A stretch of 64,000 bases of DNA from DASPJR01 sp035628505 (GCA_035628505.1 DASPJR010000038.1:66855-130854), one strand, 5' to 3'; shown: positions 32,974-42,820, counted from the first letter of the stretch. The notes: generated by a model not told the origin, from the letters alone. Program-made: numbers and translations.

Positions 32974-33912
32974 ATGATCTTGCGACGGACGATTTTCCTT
33001 GTAGCCGGGAATGTTCTGCTCGTCTGCAGCGGATCACTTTTCGCAGAGGCATCAGGCGGCTCGGGCAACGGGAGCAATGATAACGGACTGGTCATCGCCC
33101 GCTCGCGAACCGCGCTGCCCTGGCCGGAACCTGAAAAAGCCGCGACAGAGAAACTGACGGCCGAACTGCGCGAGGAACTGCCCGGGTTCTTTATTACGCG
33201 CGTAGGTCCCTGGATCGTTGCGACCGATCTGGAGGAGAACGAAGCGCCCCGCTTTACGCAGCACACGATTGGGCGCTATGCCGCCGATATCCAGCGCCAG
33301 CTCTTCACAAAAACACCGCGCACCGAGCCCGTTAAAGTTCTGCTCTTTAAGGACAAGCTCAGCTATGAGACGTGGAACAAGAAGCTGTACAATTCCAAAC
33401 CTACCACCCCGTACGGCTATTACAGCCGCCAGCGTAAAGCTCTGGTGATGAATATCGCGACCGGGGGCGGCACTCTCCTTCACGAGATGGTCCACGCCAT
33501 GGCCGAGGCCGATTTCGGCGAGATACCCGCCTGGCTGAATGAGGGCTTGGGAAGCCTGTTTGAAGCCAGCGGCCGGGGCCGTGGCGGGAAAGTGATTGGT
33601 GTGACCAACTGGCGCCTGACCGGTCTGCAGAACGATCTGCGTAACAACACGCCCGTAAGGTTTTCAAAGCTTTTAAAGATGAGCGACGATGAGTTCTATG
33701 GCGAGCATTCGGGCTCCAATTACGCTGCTTCGCGCTACCTGATGCAGTGGCTTCAGGAGCAGGACAAACTCGAGCTGTTCTACACGCGCATCCGCGACAG
33801 AAAAGACGCTGACGCACTCGCTACTTTGCGCGCGGTCTTTAATGATAAGCTCAGCATCGAGCAGATTGAGCAGGCATGCTACGACTGGGTGAAGACGCTG
33901 GTCATTCAGTAA
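32974..33912 (+). CDS. Secreted HExxH metallopeptidase-like protein (DUF1570-like)
   Basis: AAGGAGG lies directly upstream of the ATG. After a signal peptide (FLVAGNVLLVCSGSLFA) the protein carries LLHEMVHAMAEADFGEIPAWLNEGLGSLFEA near residue 168, an HExxH zinc site with the downstream Glu in NEGL, as in gluzincin-type DUF1570 or peptidase MA-like families of PVC bacteria. The region before it (VLLFKDKLSYETWNKKLYN) is also typical. It is followed 68 bases downstream by a zinc-ribbon membrane protein on the same strand. Substrate unknown. Confidence 0.8.
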   Translation: MILRRTIFLVAGNVLLVCSGSLFAEASGGSGNGSNDNGLVIARSRTALPWPEPEKAATEKLTAELREELPGFFITRVGPWIVATDLEENEAPRFTQHTIGRYAADIQRQLFTKTPRTEPVKVLLFKDKLSYETWNKKLYNSKPTTPYGYYSRQRKALVMNIATGGGTLLHEMVHAMAEADFGEIPAWLNEGLGSLFEASGRGRGGKVIGVTNWRLTGLQNDLRNNTPVRFSKLLKMSDDEFYGEHSGSNYAASRYLMQWLQEQDKLELFYTRIRDRKDADALATLRAVFNDKLSIEQIEQACYDWVKTLVIQ

Positions 33913-33980
33913 AAGTTGCCTGTTGCAATCAGCCCGTGATATACTGCCGGCACCGGCAACGTGGCTCAGGTGCCTGCTAG

Positions 33981-35375
33981 ATGCTCATCGTTTTCTGTGA
34001 AGCGTGTGGTCAGCGAATCCCCGAGCGCGAAATCACTGAGCGGCGTGCGTTTCAGACCTCTGACAACGCCTGGTTTTGCGCAGGGTGTGCTCCAGCAGAC
34101 AAAGCCGCTACCGGCTCCGGCAAGCAGCCCATAAAACCCATTTTACACTCCGCGCCTGCACATCCACGCAAGGCAACAGGTACTCACGCAGCGAAGACAG
34201 GAGCCACAGCACTTTCTGCGCCCGCACAGGAAGATTCAAAGGCAACAACATACCTGATGATTGCAGGTGTCGTGCTCACGATCGTGGGTATAGGACTGAC
34301 GCTGCGCGGTAAATCGAACCGGGCGGCGCAGCAATCGCCGGCTGCAGTTGTTTCAACAGAACAGGCGCGCGATCAAGGAAATCCAAAGCAGAGCGGTTCA
34401 ATGACCGCATCGGCACAGGTTGATCCCGCGTCCGTGCAGCCGCAGAAAGCGTCCGGGACTGAATCGCCGCCGCCGGTCTCGATGTTTGCGCCGCAAAAGA
34501 GTTCGGAGCCCGAACTCTCCGCGGCCGACCGCGCCAAAAAGGCCGAGCAGGAGCTGCAGGACTACCGCAATCACCGCGCAGGCAAGCTGCTACAGGAAGC
34601 GCAAGAGTTCTATAAGCAGAACGCCAACGATCCGTGGACATACCAGTCGCGGTTGAAAGAAATTGCGGGCTCCTATGGCTCCGCGCCGGCTGCACTTGAA
34701 GCACGCAAGCTGCTGGATGAATTGAAATCACTTCCGCCTCCGCCGGACCGCCTGGAACTTTATGTTCCTGAAGCCAAAGAGTATCAGCTTGTCTACGATC
34801 TGGACCTGGCGAAGCTCGGCAAGACCATCACCTATGGCGTGGACAACAGCGCGCAGATCACAAAGCCTTTCGACCGCGTCGCGTATTTCATTGAGTTGCA
34901 GCCGGGCAATGCCGAGACGAAGTACCTGTATGTTTCAATGGACGCGTTCACGAATGATGTGAAAAAAATCGGTGTGCCAACCACCGCGTCCGGCGCGCGC
35001 TTTCAGCAGAACGTCTCCAGGATGAACGTGGTTTCGAACGTCAAAGGTATTACGCAGGGAACCGCGCTGACGACCGGCAATATCGAATTCTGGAACAGTA
35101 ACTATGGCCCGCAGAACGGTAAGAAGGTTCCCAACGCCTCGGACGGGACCTTCGACTTCGGAGACGCGGCATCCGGAGGCGAAGGATATGGCTCCATGCA
35201 GGTGCACAACTATGAGGCCCGGCAGACGCTGTTTGCGATTAATCACTGGTCGCACGGCGGCGGCGCGGATATCGGTATCGGCAATCAGCCGCAGAACAAT
35301 CCGGATTGGACGTTTTCATCAAGCGCCGGGCAGTGGCGAATGAAGCGTTTGCGCGTTCTGGTCCGTTGCAGATGA
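33981..35375 (+). CDS. Membrane protein with N-terminal zinc ribbon and a PVC-type C-terminal domain
   Basis: The first 40 residues contain CEACG and CAGC pairs, a likely zinc ribbon on the cytoplasmic side. A Pro/Ala-rich linker, one membrane segment (YLMIAGVVLTIVGIGLTL near 95) and a charged coiled coil (RAKKAEQELQDYRNHRAGKLLQEAQEFY) follow. The exported C-terminal 215 residues start YQLVYDLDLAKLGKTITYGVDNS, a phrase I associate with an uncharacterised domain found in PVC esterases and exported enzymes. It ends with GTFDFGDAASGGEGYGSMQVHNYEARQTLFAINHW. Its stop codon overlaps the start of the DUF4832 gene (ATGA). Function is not known. Confidence 0.72.
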   Translation: MLIVFCEACGQRIPEREITERRAFQTSDNAWFCAGCAPADKAATGSGKQPIKPILHSAPAHPRKATGTHAAKTGATALSAPAQEDSKATTYLMIAGVVLTIVGIGLTLRGKSNRAAQQSPAAVVSTEQARDQGNPKQSGSMTASAQVDPASVQPQKASGTESPPPVSMFAPQKSSEPELSAADRAKKAEQELQDYRNHRAGKLLQEAQEFYKQNANDPWTYQSRLKEIAGSYGSAPAALEARKLLDELKSLPPPPDRLELYVPEAKEYQLVYDLDLAKLGKTITYGVDNSAQITKPFDRVAYFIELQPGNAETKYLYVSMDAFTNDVKKIGVPTTASGARFQQNVSRMNVVSNVKGITQGTALTTGNIEFWNSNYGPQNGKKVPNASDGTFDFGDAASGGEGYGSMQVHNYEARQTLFAINHWSHGGGADIGIGNQPQNNPDWTFSSSAGQWRMKRLRVLVRCR

Positions 35376-36772
35376 CTCCGGAAAGACCGAGTCGCGTTCT
35401 CCACGTTGCGGCGTTGTTGATCCTCGCCGGAGGCGTGCTCACGGCCGGCGAGACACGCATCGAGCTGGCTTACGCTCCGGCGCCGCCTGACAATCCGCTG
35501 AAGGGTCTGGTGCCCTACGCAGGCCAGGGCCGCGATTTTTTTCCGCACAGCCTCGAGTTCAATTATCTGCCGCTCTCGGCGCTTGTGACGAATACCGGAA
35601 CGTTCGATTGGCAGCCGCTCGAAAAGCTGCTCAACGATATCGCCGGGCGCGGCAATCAGGCCATCTTCCGCATTTTTCTCGAGTACCCCGGAAAAAAGAA
35701 CGCGATCCCTGCGTTTCTTATCCAAGCAGGACTGAAGGTCCATGCGTGGAATAATCCTGACGCAGCCGCAGGAGAAGGAAAGGAGAATGAAACCCCCGAC
35801 TATAGCGATCCACGGCTGCGCCAGCTGCTGAAGGATTTCATCGCTGCGCTGGGCAGGCGCTACGATGGCGATCCGCGCATCGGGTTCATCACTGCAGGAC
35901 TGCTGGGCATGTGGGGTGAATGGCACACGTATCCACGCGGGGAGCTTTTTGCTTCAAAGCCGGTGCAGGCTGAAGTCCTGGATGCCTATACCGCCGCGTT
36001 CAAGAAAACGCATGTCCTGCTGCGCTACCCAGCAGGCGAGCACGACGAATCGCAGACGCCCAATCATGCCCGACGCTTCGGCTATCATGACGACTCCTTT
36101 GCCTGGGCAACGCTTGAAACGGGAAATCGCAGCGACGATTGGTTCTTTATGTCCGCGCTTCGACGCGCCGGTCCGGCGGCTCTGGACAAGTGGAAGAGCT
36201 GCCCCATCGGTGGAGAGATCCGGCCCGAAGCCTGGGGCTACGTTTTCGATGCCGCTCCTGGCAATAAAAAGATTCAGGATTTCAACCAATGCGTGCAGGC
36301 GACTCACGCCACCTGGCTGATGGATAGCGGCATGTTCAGGAAGAATGTGCCAGCTGAACGGCGTGCGCGTGCGATCGAGCAGGTCTGCCGCATGGGATAT
36401 GAATTCTACATCTCCGCCGTCACCTTTGAGATAAAAGCTGAATCTATAAGCGTTCGCACGGAGCTCCTTAATAAAGGGGTGGCGCCGTTCTATTACGACT
36501 GGAAGCCTGAACTTGGATTGCTGGACGCCGATAGGAAACTTGTCCATACAGTTCATGGTTCAGGGTCACTGCTGAATCTGCTGCCTTCAGCTCCTGCGCG
36601 CACCTGGACGGACGAGATTGACAGGCGATCTCTTAAGCCAGGGATGTACACGGTACTGCTGCGTATCACAAACCCATTGCCAACCGGAAAACCACTCCGC
36701 TTTGCAAACTCCCAAGTCGGTAAAGATCGGGACGGCTGGCTGACTTTGGGAACAGTCGACGTCGGCCGCTAA
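35372..36772 (+). CDS. DUF4832 domain protein, secreted, possible glycosidase-like
   Basis: ATG at 35372 overlaps the previous stop by ATGA, so the two genes are probably translationally coupled. A signal peptide (VLHVAALLILAGGVLTAG) precedes NPLKGLVPYAGQG near residue 35, a TIM-barrel-like body with GFITAGLLGMWGEWHTYP near 172, and a beta-sandwich C-terminus (DUF4832: SVRTELLNKGVAPFYYDW, LRITNPLPTGKPLRFAN). DUF4832 proteins are linked to sugar-active barrels, but catalytic residues are not assigned. An exported enzyme or carbohydrate-binding protein is likely. Confidence 0.8.
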   Translation: MTPERPSRVLHVAALLILAGGVLTAGETRIELAYAPAPPDNPLKGLVPYAGQGRDFFPHSLEFNYLPLSALVTNTGTFDWQPLEKLLNDIAGRGNQAIFRIFLEYPGKKNAIPAFLIQAGLKVHAWNNPDAAAGEGKENETPDYSDPRLRQLLKDFIAALGRRYDGDPRIGFITAGLLGMWGEWHTYPRGELFASKPVQAEVLDAYTAAFKKTHVLLRYPAGEHDESQTPNHARRFGYHDDSFAWATLETGNRSDDWFFMSALRRAGPAALDKWKSCPIGGEIRPEAWGYVFDAAPGNKKIQDFNQCVQATHATWLMDSGMFRKNVPAERRARAIEQVCRMGYEFYISAVTFEIKAESISVRTELLNKGVAPFYYDWKPELGLLDADRKLVHTVHGSGSLLNLLPSAPARTWTDEIDRRSLKPGMYTVLLRITNPLPTGKPLRFANSQVGKDRDGWLTLGTVDVGR

Positions 36773-37022
36773 GCCAGATTGGGTTGCCTCCTCAAAACCA
36801 AATCAGCATATACACGGGCATACCTATTGCTCGTGCGGCTCCTGTCTTGTTTGAATTTGAAAAAAAATTTCACAGCTCGAGGTGAAGCACCAATGAAATA
36901 ATGAGCGCCGAGCATGAGGAGTGTTTCGCGCCGTACTTTCGTTTTTGAATTTGAAAATTTACTGGCGGAAAACACGCCAGCTGGAAAGCAAAGCGTCATT
37001 GGAGCAATGCGGGAGCAAGGTC

Positions 37023-38504
37023 ATGCAGAACGAATGCGCGCGATTCGGAATCGACGGGCTGGACTCCATTATCAGCGGCGGCTTGCCGAAGGATCGGGTT
37101 TATCTGGTTCAAGGCGATCCGGGTTCAGGTAAGACAACAATGGCATTGCAGTTTCTACTGCACGGGGCTGAAAAGGGTGAGCGCGGTTTATACATCACGC
37201 TGTCTGAGACTGCAGAGGAACTGCGCGCTGTTGCCCGCTCCCACGGCTGGTCGTTGGATAAGATTGAGATCTTCGAGTTGGCTGCAATGGAAGAAAGCCT
37301 CAAACTTGAAACGCAGCAGACGGTTTTTCCGCCGTCCGAAGTGGATCTGAACCAGACCACGCAGAAACTGCTGGATCAATGCGAGCGCGTGCAGCCGGCC
37401 CGTGTCATTTTCGATTCCTGCGCCGAAATGCGGCTCCTGGCGCAGAGCGCACTGCGTTACCGCCGCCAGATTCTTGCCCTAAAACAGTACTTCGCCGGCC
37501 GCCGCTGCACGGTACTGCTGCTGGACGATCGCACCGCGGATCGCGGCGATCTGCATGTCCAGAGCCTGGCGCACGGCGTTATCGAACTTGAGCAGACGCT
37601 CCCCGATTATGGCGCCGAGCGCCGGCGACTGCGCGTTGTCAAGCTGCGCGGCGTGAAGTTCAGCGGTGGATACCACGATTTCCATATCGCCACCGGTGGG
37701 CTGATCGTTCACCCCCGCATTCAGCAGGAATTGGAATTCACACCGCGCAAGCCCGAGCTTTTTTCCAGCGGAATTCCCGCCCTCGACAGAATGCTGGGCG
37801 GCGGATTAGAACGTGGATCGAGCACGCTTTTCATTGGCCCTGCCGGATGCGGTAAGTCTACTCTCGCTACGCAGTACATAAACGCCGCCATGCTGCGCAA
37901 GGAGCGCGCGGTGTTCTACAGCTTTGAGGAAGGGCCTACGACCTTTTTCACACGCGCGCGCGGCCTGGGCATGGACGTGGAACAGTTCGTTGCCAACCGC
38001 AGTCTCGTCATCAAGCAGCTCAATCCGGCTGCATTGTCGTCGGGACAGTTTACGCAGAATGTCAAAGACGCGGTCGATTCGGGCAATGCCAGCATCGTCG
38101 TGATTGACAGCCTTAATGGTTACCTGAATGCCGTCGCCGATGAGCGTTTCCTGTCCGTGCATCTTCGCGATCTGCTTGCTTTCCTCGGGCGCCGCAACGT
38201 GCTGGTGCTGCTGGTCGTCGCGCAGCAGGGCATGATCGGAGCGATGCAGACGCCCATCGATGTCAGCTACCTGGCCGACACCGTTGTACTGCTGCGGTAT
38301 TTCGAGCACGCCGGGCGCATTCAAAAGTCCGTGTCCGTTGTTAAGCGGCGGGGTGGCCCGCACGAAACGAACATACGTGAAATGTCTGTCGGTTCATCCG
38401 GGATAGAGATCGGTCCACCGCTTGAGCACTTCCAGGGCGTACTTACTGGAGTGCCCATCTTCAGAGGTCAAGCGGCGGACCTTTTGAAGAAAACGCATGC
38501 ATGA
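37023..38504 (+). CDS. KaiC-like RecA-fold ATPase, two domains
   Basis: From ATG 37023 (MQNECARFGIDGLDSIISGG) the protein has two KaiC/RecA units: first P-loop QGDPGSGKTTMALQ near residue 28, second FIGPAGCGKSTLATQY near 270, with LDRMLGGGLERGSSTLF preceding the second. KaiC-like proteins outside cyanobacteria work with histidine kinases; they are not necessarily clock proteins, and no kaiB or kaiA is here. The stop overlaps the kinase start by ATGA. The open frame extends 34 codons further upstream, but without a family match. About 250 bases before it are AT-rich and gene-free. Confidence 0.88.
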   Translation: MQNECARFGIDGLDSIISGGLPKDRVYLVQGDPGSGKTTMALQFLLHGAEKGERGLYITLSETAEELRAVARSHGWSLDKIEIFELAAMEESLKLETQQTVFPPSEVDLNQTTQKLLDQCERVQPARVIFDSCAEMRLLAQSALRYRRQILALKQYFAGRRCTVLLLDDRTADRGDLHVQSLAHGVIELEQTLPDYGAERRRLRVVKLRGVKFSGGYHDFHIATGGLIVHPRIQQELEFTPRKPELFSSGIPALDRMLGGGLERGSSTLFIGPAGCGKSTLATQYINAAMLRKERAVFYSFEEGPTTFFTRARGLGMDVEQFVANRSLVIKQLNPAALSSGQFTQNVKDAVDSGNASIVVIDSLNGYLNAVADERFLSVHLRDLLAFLGRRNVLVLLVVAQQGMIGAMQTPIDVSYLADTVVLLRYFEHAGRIQKSVSVVKRRGGPHETNIREMSVGSSGIEIGPPLEHFQGVLTGVPIFRGQAADLLKKTHA

Positions 38505-40045
38505 GCAACACATCGATGAATATCGCGGCTGGCTGGAGCGAAGTTGTAGTCGTGGCTCCTACGGGACGAGACAGCAACATGGTCTGCAGCGTGCTCGAGA
38601 GCACCGGCATCCGTTCCCGCAGCTTGCAGACACTCACGTCTACCACAGAGCTCTCCCACGCCGCCGCGCTGGTTATCGCCGAAGAAGCACTGGACGGCGC
38701 CTCCGCGGCAGCACTCTTGAATCTGATTGAATCTCAGCCCGTCTGGTCGGATCTGCCTATCTTTATCCTGGCCGGAGACCCAAGCCGCGGCATGCTTAAT
38801 AAGGATTGTATCGAGCGCGCGTACAACTCCGGCAATGTCACGATTCTGCGGCGCCCAATACCCCGCGTGTCGCTGGTAAGCGCCATTCGCGCCGGGCTGC
38901 GCGCGCGCGGGCGGCAGTTCGAAGTTCGGGAACTGCTTCAGTCGCGCGAGCGAGACGTCCAGGATCGCGATCACTTCCTGGCGATGCTTGCCCACGAGCT
39001 GCGAAATCCACTGGCCCCCATCCGGGCCGGGCTTCACATCTGGAAGATGGCCAATTGCGACGACACACAGCGCGCGGTCGCGCGTGAATCGATGGAGCGC
39101 CAGGTGCAGCACCTGGCCCGCATGGTAGACGATCTGCTCGACGTCGCCCGCATCTCGCGGGGGCAGATCACGCTGCGCAAAGAACGCATGGATCTGACGG
39201 CGCTCGTCAAAGCCTGCACCGACGATCATGCCAGCTCTTTTGAGGCGTCAGGCATTCGCCTGCAGGTTGAACTTCCGCCCTACCCGGTATGGGTGAACAT
39301 CGACAAGACGCGCATTACACAAGTGATCGGGAATCTGCTTCACAATGCCGGGAAATTCACGGAAAAGGGCGGGCGCGTGAAAGTCGACCTTCAGGCGCGA
39401 CCGCTCGATAGAACGGCCGTGATCCATGTCTGGGATACCGGCATCGGAATGACGCGCGAAATGCTGAGCCGCGTTTTTCAGCCCTTCAACCAGGCGGACA
39501 GAACTCTCGATCGAAGCCGCGGCGGTCTTGGCCTGGGACTTGTTCTGGCAAAGAAGCTGATTGAACTGCATGACGGGCGCATTGAAGCGGCCAGCGAAGG
39601 ATTAAACCGGGGGGTTCACATGACTGTAACGTTGCGCGCGCAATTCGAAACTCCACAGCAGTCCGATACGGCGCGATCCAAGCCGCACACGCGGAAGAAA
39701 GTTTTGCTGATTGAAGACAATATCGATTCAGCGGAGACGCTGAAAATCTTACTGGAATTGATGGGCCATAATGTCGCTGTCGCGCACAACGGACAGGAAG
39801 GTCTCAGCCGCGCAAGCGATCTGCGTCCCCAGGTCATCCTCTGCGATATTGGCTTGCCGGGTATCGACGGATATGAGGTGGCCAAAGCCATCCGCTCGCG
39901 CCAGTTGGTGACGAACTGTCACCTCATTGCGATGACCGGCTACGGACAGGAAGAGGATCAGCGCCGCGCCCGCGACGCAGGTTTCGACATGCACCTGACA
40001 AAACCGGTTGATCCGGTTGTGCTCGAGGCCGTCGTCGGAAACTGA
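38501..40045 (+). CDS. Hybrid histidine kinase coupled to the KaiC-like ATPase
   Basis: The 514 residues start with a 130-residue alpha/beta region (VVVVAPTGRDSNMVCSVLES) that looks like a receiver fold without a clear phosphorylation site. Then come the dimerisation helix and phospho-acceptor His in FLAMLAHELRNPLAPI near residue 163, the ATPase domain (NLLHNAGKFTEKGG, DTGIGM, GGLGLGL) and a C-terminal receiver (VLLIEDNIDSAETLK, acceptor Asp in LCDIGLPG). There are no membrane segments, so it is cytosolic and probably senses or is controlled through KaiC. ATGA overlap with the upstream gene supports joint expression. Confidence 0.92.
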   Translation: MSNTSMNIAAGWSEVVVVAPTGRDSNMVCSVLESTGIRSRSLQTLTSTTELSHAAALVIAEEALDGASAAALLNLIESQPVWSDLPIFILAGDPSRGMLNKDCIERAYNSGNVTILRRPIPRVSLVSAIRAGLRARGRQFEVRELLQSRERDVQDRDHFLAMLAHELRNPLAPIRAGLHIWKMANCDDTQRAVARESMERQVQHLARMVDDLLDVARISRGQITLRKERMDLTALVKACTDDHASSFEASGIRLQVELPPYPVWVNIDKTRITQVIGNLLHNAGKFTEKGGRVKVDLQARPLDRTAVIHVWDTGIGMTREMLSRVFQPFNQADRTLDRSRGGLGLGLVLAKKLIELHDGRIEAASEGLNRGVHMTVTLRAQFETPQQSDTARSKPHTRKKVLLIEDNIDSAETLKILLELMGHNVAVAHNGQEGLSRASDLRPQVILCDIGLPGIDGYEVAKAIRSRQLVTNCHLIAMTGYGQEEDQRRARDAGFDMHLTKPVDPVVLEAVVGN

Positions 40046-40268
40046 TTACCCCGCGAACAATCGATTCGATTCTCACTCCTGAACGGAGTTGCCAGCGCAG
40101 AAGTGTTCCCTTGCTGGGAATCCCCTCCTGCACCGGCCGCTACACGTAACAGGCCGCTAGCATGGCCGTAACAAGAATATTTATCGGACCGGCTGCGCGT
40201 TCGCCGGGCTGGTTCATCTGGCCCGCGGTGTGTTGAATTGTTCAGGAGGAAATTATAGCGTTTGAAAC

Positions 40269-41126
40269 ATGGATAACGCGATCAAAAGAGTGCTCTACGA
40301 AACACACATGCACACGCCGCTATGCCGGCACGCGATCGGGGAGCCGTCGGACTACGCTGCTGTCGCCTGGCAACGTGGGTTGAAGGGCATCATTGTTACA
40401 GATCACAATCCAATGCCTAACGGCTACACCGCCCCCTACCGAATGACAGACGACGAAGTGGATGACTATATCGACCGCGTGTCCAGTGCGCGTGCGGAAT
40501 ACAACGGCCGCGTCGATGTGCGCCTCGGGCTTGAAAGCGATTATTTTCCGGGCGTTGAATCCTATCTTGAAAAGCTTCATGCCAGCCGTCCGTTCACGTA
40601 CGTTCTCGGCTCGGTGCACCCTCAGATTCGGGACTACCAGGTTCTCTATCTCAAGAATGACGTACTTGAATTTCAACGCATCTATTTTGATCATCTCGCG
40701 ATGGCGGCCGAGACCGGATTGTTCGATACGCTCGCTCATCCGGACCTCGTGAAGAACTGCCATCCGCGCCGCTGGAATGTCGAGGCCGTGCTCAGCGATA
40801 TTCGTAAAGTGCTCGACCGCATAGCGAAGACCGGCATTGCCATGGAGCTCAACACCTCCGGTCTGAACAAAGACGTTCCAGAGATGAATCCCGGCCGCGT
40901 GATGCTGCTGGAAATGCACGCGCGGAAAATTCCGGTCGTGATCGGCGCCGATGCACATCGGCCCGAGCGCACCGGCGCCGATTTTGAGCTCGCGCTCAGG
41001 ACACTGCGAGAAGTCGGCTACACACACAGCAGCGTATTTCTCGAGCGCGGCAAGCGGACTGACATACCCATCGAACAGTCGCTGGCTTCGCTGCAGCCGC
41101 TGGAAGTTCAGCCTGCGCGCCAGTAA
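40269..41126 (+). CDS. Histidinol-phosphatase-like PHP domain phosphoesterase
   Basis: A 285-residue PHP-fold enzyme: ETHMHTPLCRHA at residues 10-21, IIVTDHNPMP near 40, LGLESDYFPG near 83, SVHPQ near 117, TLAHPDL near 157 and IGADAHRP near 226 supply the expected metal-binding His, Asp and Glu. HisK-type PHP phosphatases hydrolyse histidinol phosphate, but other PHP members act on other phosphoesters and no his genes are near. AGGAGGAAATT is 12-18 bases before ATG. The HipA-like gene follows 11 bases downstream. Confidence 0.85.
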   Translation: MDNAIKRVLYETHMHTPLCRHAIGEPSDYAAVAWQRGLKGIIVTDHNPMPNGYTAPYRMTDDEVDDYIDRVSSARAEYNGRVDVRLGLESDYFPGVESYLEKLHASRPFTYVLGSVHPQIRDYQVLYLKNDVLEFQRIYFDHLAMAAETGLFDTLAHPDLVKNCHPRRWNVEAVLSDIRKVLDRIAKTGIAMELNTSGLNKDVPEMNPGRVMLLEMHARKIPVVIGADAHRPERTGADFELALRTLREVGYTHSSVFLERGKRTDIPIEQSLASLQPLEVQPARQ

Positions 41127-41137
41127 CGGAGACGATC

Positions 41138-42097
41138 ATGCTTCCCACTGAAGTAAGCCGCAACACCTGCCAGCCCATTCCGCTCACGGACGGCGAATGC
41201 TTTCCGGTCATCGACGTGCCAAACGAAGCTGCTGAAGACGTCGAAGAGAAGGGGACGACAATCAAATTCTGGCTGCAGGGCAAGCAGCTGCTCTATAAAC
41301 AGGCGCGTGAAGGCACCGGCGAACACTGGAGCGAGAAAATCACAAGCGAACTGGCCGCTGAGATCGGGCTGCCCGCGGCTTACGTCGAACTGGCCAAATG
41401 GCGTGGCAACTATGGCGTTGTGACTGCGAGCGTGCTGCAGCCGGGCGAAGAACTTGTGGAAGCGAAGGACTTGCTCGCACGGCTGACGCTCTCCGGCGAG
41501 CCGAACCCACGCTTGCATACGCTCGAGAATAATTTCGCGCTTCTGGATCGCATCAATCAGCCGCTGCGCTGGAACCCGCCGCCCGAGATCAAGCGCACAC
41601 GCGATACGTTCATCGGCTATCTCGTCTTTGATGCCTGGGTCAATAACGAAGACCGCCATCACGAAAACTGGGGTGTCATAGACATTCAGCCCTGGGCTCG
41701 CGAAGACGATTTCAGCCGCTACTTCCTCGCGGCAAGCTTCGATCACGCCTCATCGCTCGGCCGCGAGCAGACTGACGAGCAGCGCAAGGTGCTGCTGACC
41801 ACAAACCAGGTAGGCGATTATATTGCGCGCTGCCTTTCTGGAATTTTTCCCGACGAGACAGCGGCCGATCCGCTTTCTGCGCACGCGGCGGTCGAGCGTG
41901 CGTTTGAGCTTGAGCCTGAGGCGACACGTTTCTGGATTGGCCGCGTGCTGGCGCTGAGCGACAAGAAGATCGAAAACCTGTTCAACCGGCTGCCCCAGGA
42001 CGCAATTTCGCCTTTCGCGCGCGCCCTTGCCCTTGCCGTTCTGCAGTACAGCGCCGAACGGTTCAGCCGTCTGTTGAAAATAGGTATCCAGAAATAG
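41138..42097 (+). CDS. HipA-like protein kinase
   Basis: The 319-residue protein has a kinase-like core: VNNEDRHHENWGVI near residue 168 matches the N-x-D-R-H-x-x-N-x-G catalytic motif of HipA/CtkA kinases and SFDHASSLG near 200 the metal-binding D. A KFWLQGKQLLYKQAREGTGEHWSEKI region may hold the ATP-binding Lys. HipA kinases phosphorylate tRNA synthetases and form toxin-antitoxin pairs with HipB. No HipB-like gene is adjacent, so it may be a solitary regulator. It lies 11 bases after the PHP gene. Confidence 0.72.
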   Translation: MLPTEVSRNTCQPIPLTDGECFPVIDVPNEAAEDVEEKGTTIKFWLQGKQLLYKQAREGTGEHWSEKITSELAAEIGLPAAYVELAKWRGNYGVVTASVLQPGEELVEAKDLLARLTLSGEPNPRLHTLENNFALLDRINQPLRWNPPPEIKRTRDTFIGYLVFDAWVNNEDRHHENWGVIDIQPWAREDDFSRYFLAASFDHASSLGREQTDEQRKVLLTTNQVGDYIARCLSGIFPDETAADPLSAHAAVERAFELEPEATRFWIGRVLALSDKKIENLFNRLPQDAISPFARALALAVLQYSAERFSRLLKIGIQK

Positions 42098-42112
42098 CGA
42101 ACACAAAGCGCG

Positions 42113-42667
42113 TCATCGAATGTCCAGGCCTTCGCGAATGTCCGACGCGGAGCGGGCGGCCCAGCGTTTCACTTCGTTTACAGCTCCGCCCGGAAGCAGA
42201 CGCGAGCCCGCGATTGCAAAAGGCGAGGCGAGCTGCGATTCGCTCCACACGCGCGCGTTCGGCCACAGCGAGACGGCCGCGGCGACGATGACGAAAGTCA
42301 TCACGCAGCCTTTCATCGCGCCAAATATACCGCCGAGAATCCGGTCATCCGCCCGGCGCAGTTCACGCTCGCTTTTCGGCAAGCCTCGCTCCGAGTGAAC
42401 TTCGGCCACGGCAGCGGCCATGCGCAGACCGAAGCCGACGCTTCCGACGATGAACAGGAACGCGATGAGCTTCGCGCGAAAGAGATTGCTGGTGACGTGT
42501 TCGACCAGAAATCCGGACAGCAGCGGCGCGAGTGCCAGCCCGAGAATGACGCCGAAGGCAATGCTGGCCACGCCTGCCGCCTGCCATAGCAGGCCGCGCC
42601 GCCAGCCCAGATACGTCTGCAGCAGCAGAAAGCCAATAATCAAACCGTCAACGATGTGCCCGTCCAC
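42113..42667 (-). CDS. CvpA family membrane protein
   Basis: I chose the GTG at 42667, with a strong GGGGGAGG 4 bases before it. Longer starts (ATG at 42700 or 42739) lack ribosome binding sites and would extend toward the next gene. The protein then begins VDGHIVDGLIIGFLLLQTYL, followed by WRRGLLWQAAGVASIAFG, three further membrane segments, and a cytosolic or periplasmic tail (RADDRILGGIFGAMKGCVM). D at position 2 and R-G after TM1 match the CvpA family, which affects envelope function and colicin V release in E. coli. It is divergent from the aldo/keto reductase. Confidence 0.75.
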   Translation of the reverse strand: MDGHIVDGLIIGFLLLQTYLGWRRGLLWQAAGVASIAFGVILGLALAPLLSGFLVEHVTSNLFRAKLIAFLFIVGSVGFGLRMAAAVAEVHSERGLPKSERELRRADDRILGGIFGAMKGCVMTFVIVAAAVSLWPNARVWSESQLASPFAIAGSRLLPGGAVNEVKRWAARSASDIREGLDIR

Positions 42668-42820
42668 GCCGCCTCCCCCGAGTTCACGCGAGAATTTCAT
42701 CAGAAGTATCGTCACACCGTTGAGTTTCCTTAACGCCATGCGCGCCGAGTCGCCAAAATCACCGGGTTGCTTGGAAATGAAGCGATGGTAAAACGCGGGT
42801 TCATCCGTAAGGAGACGCTC

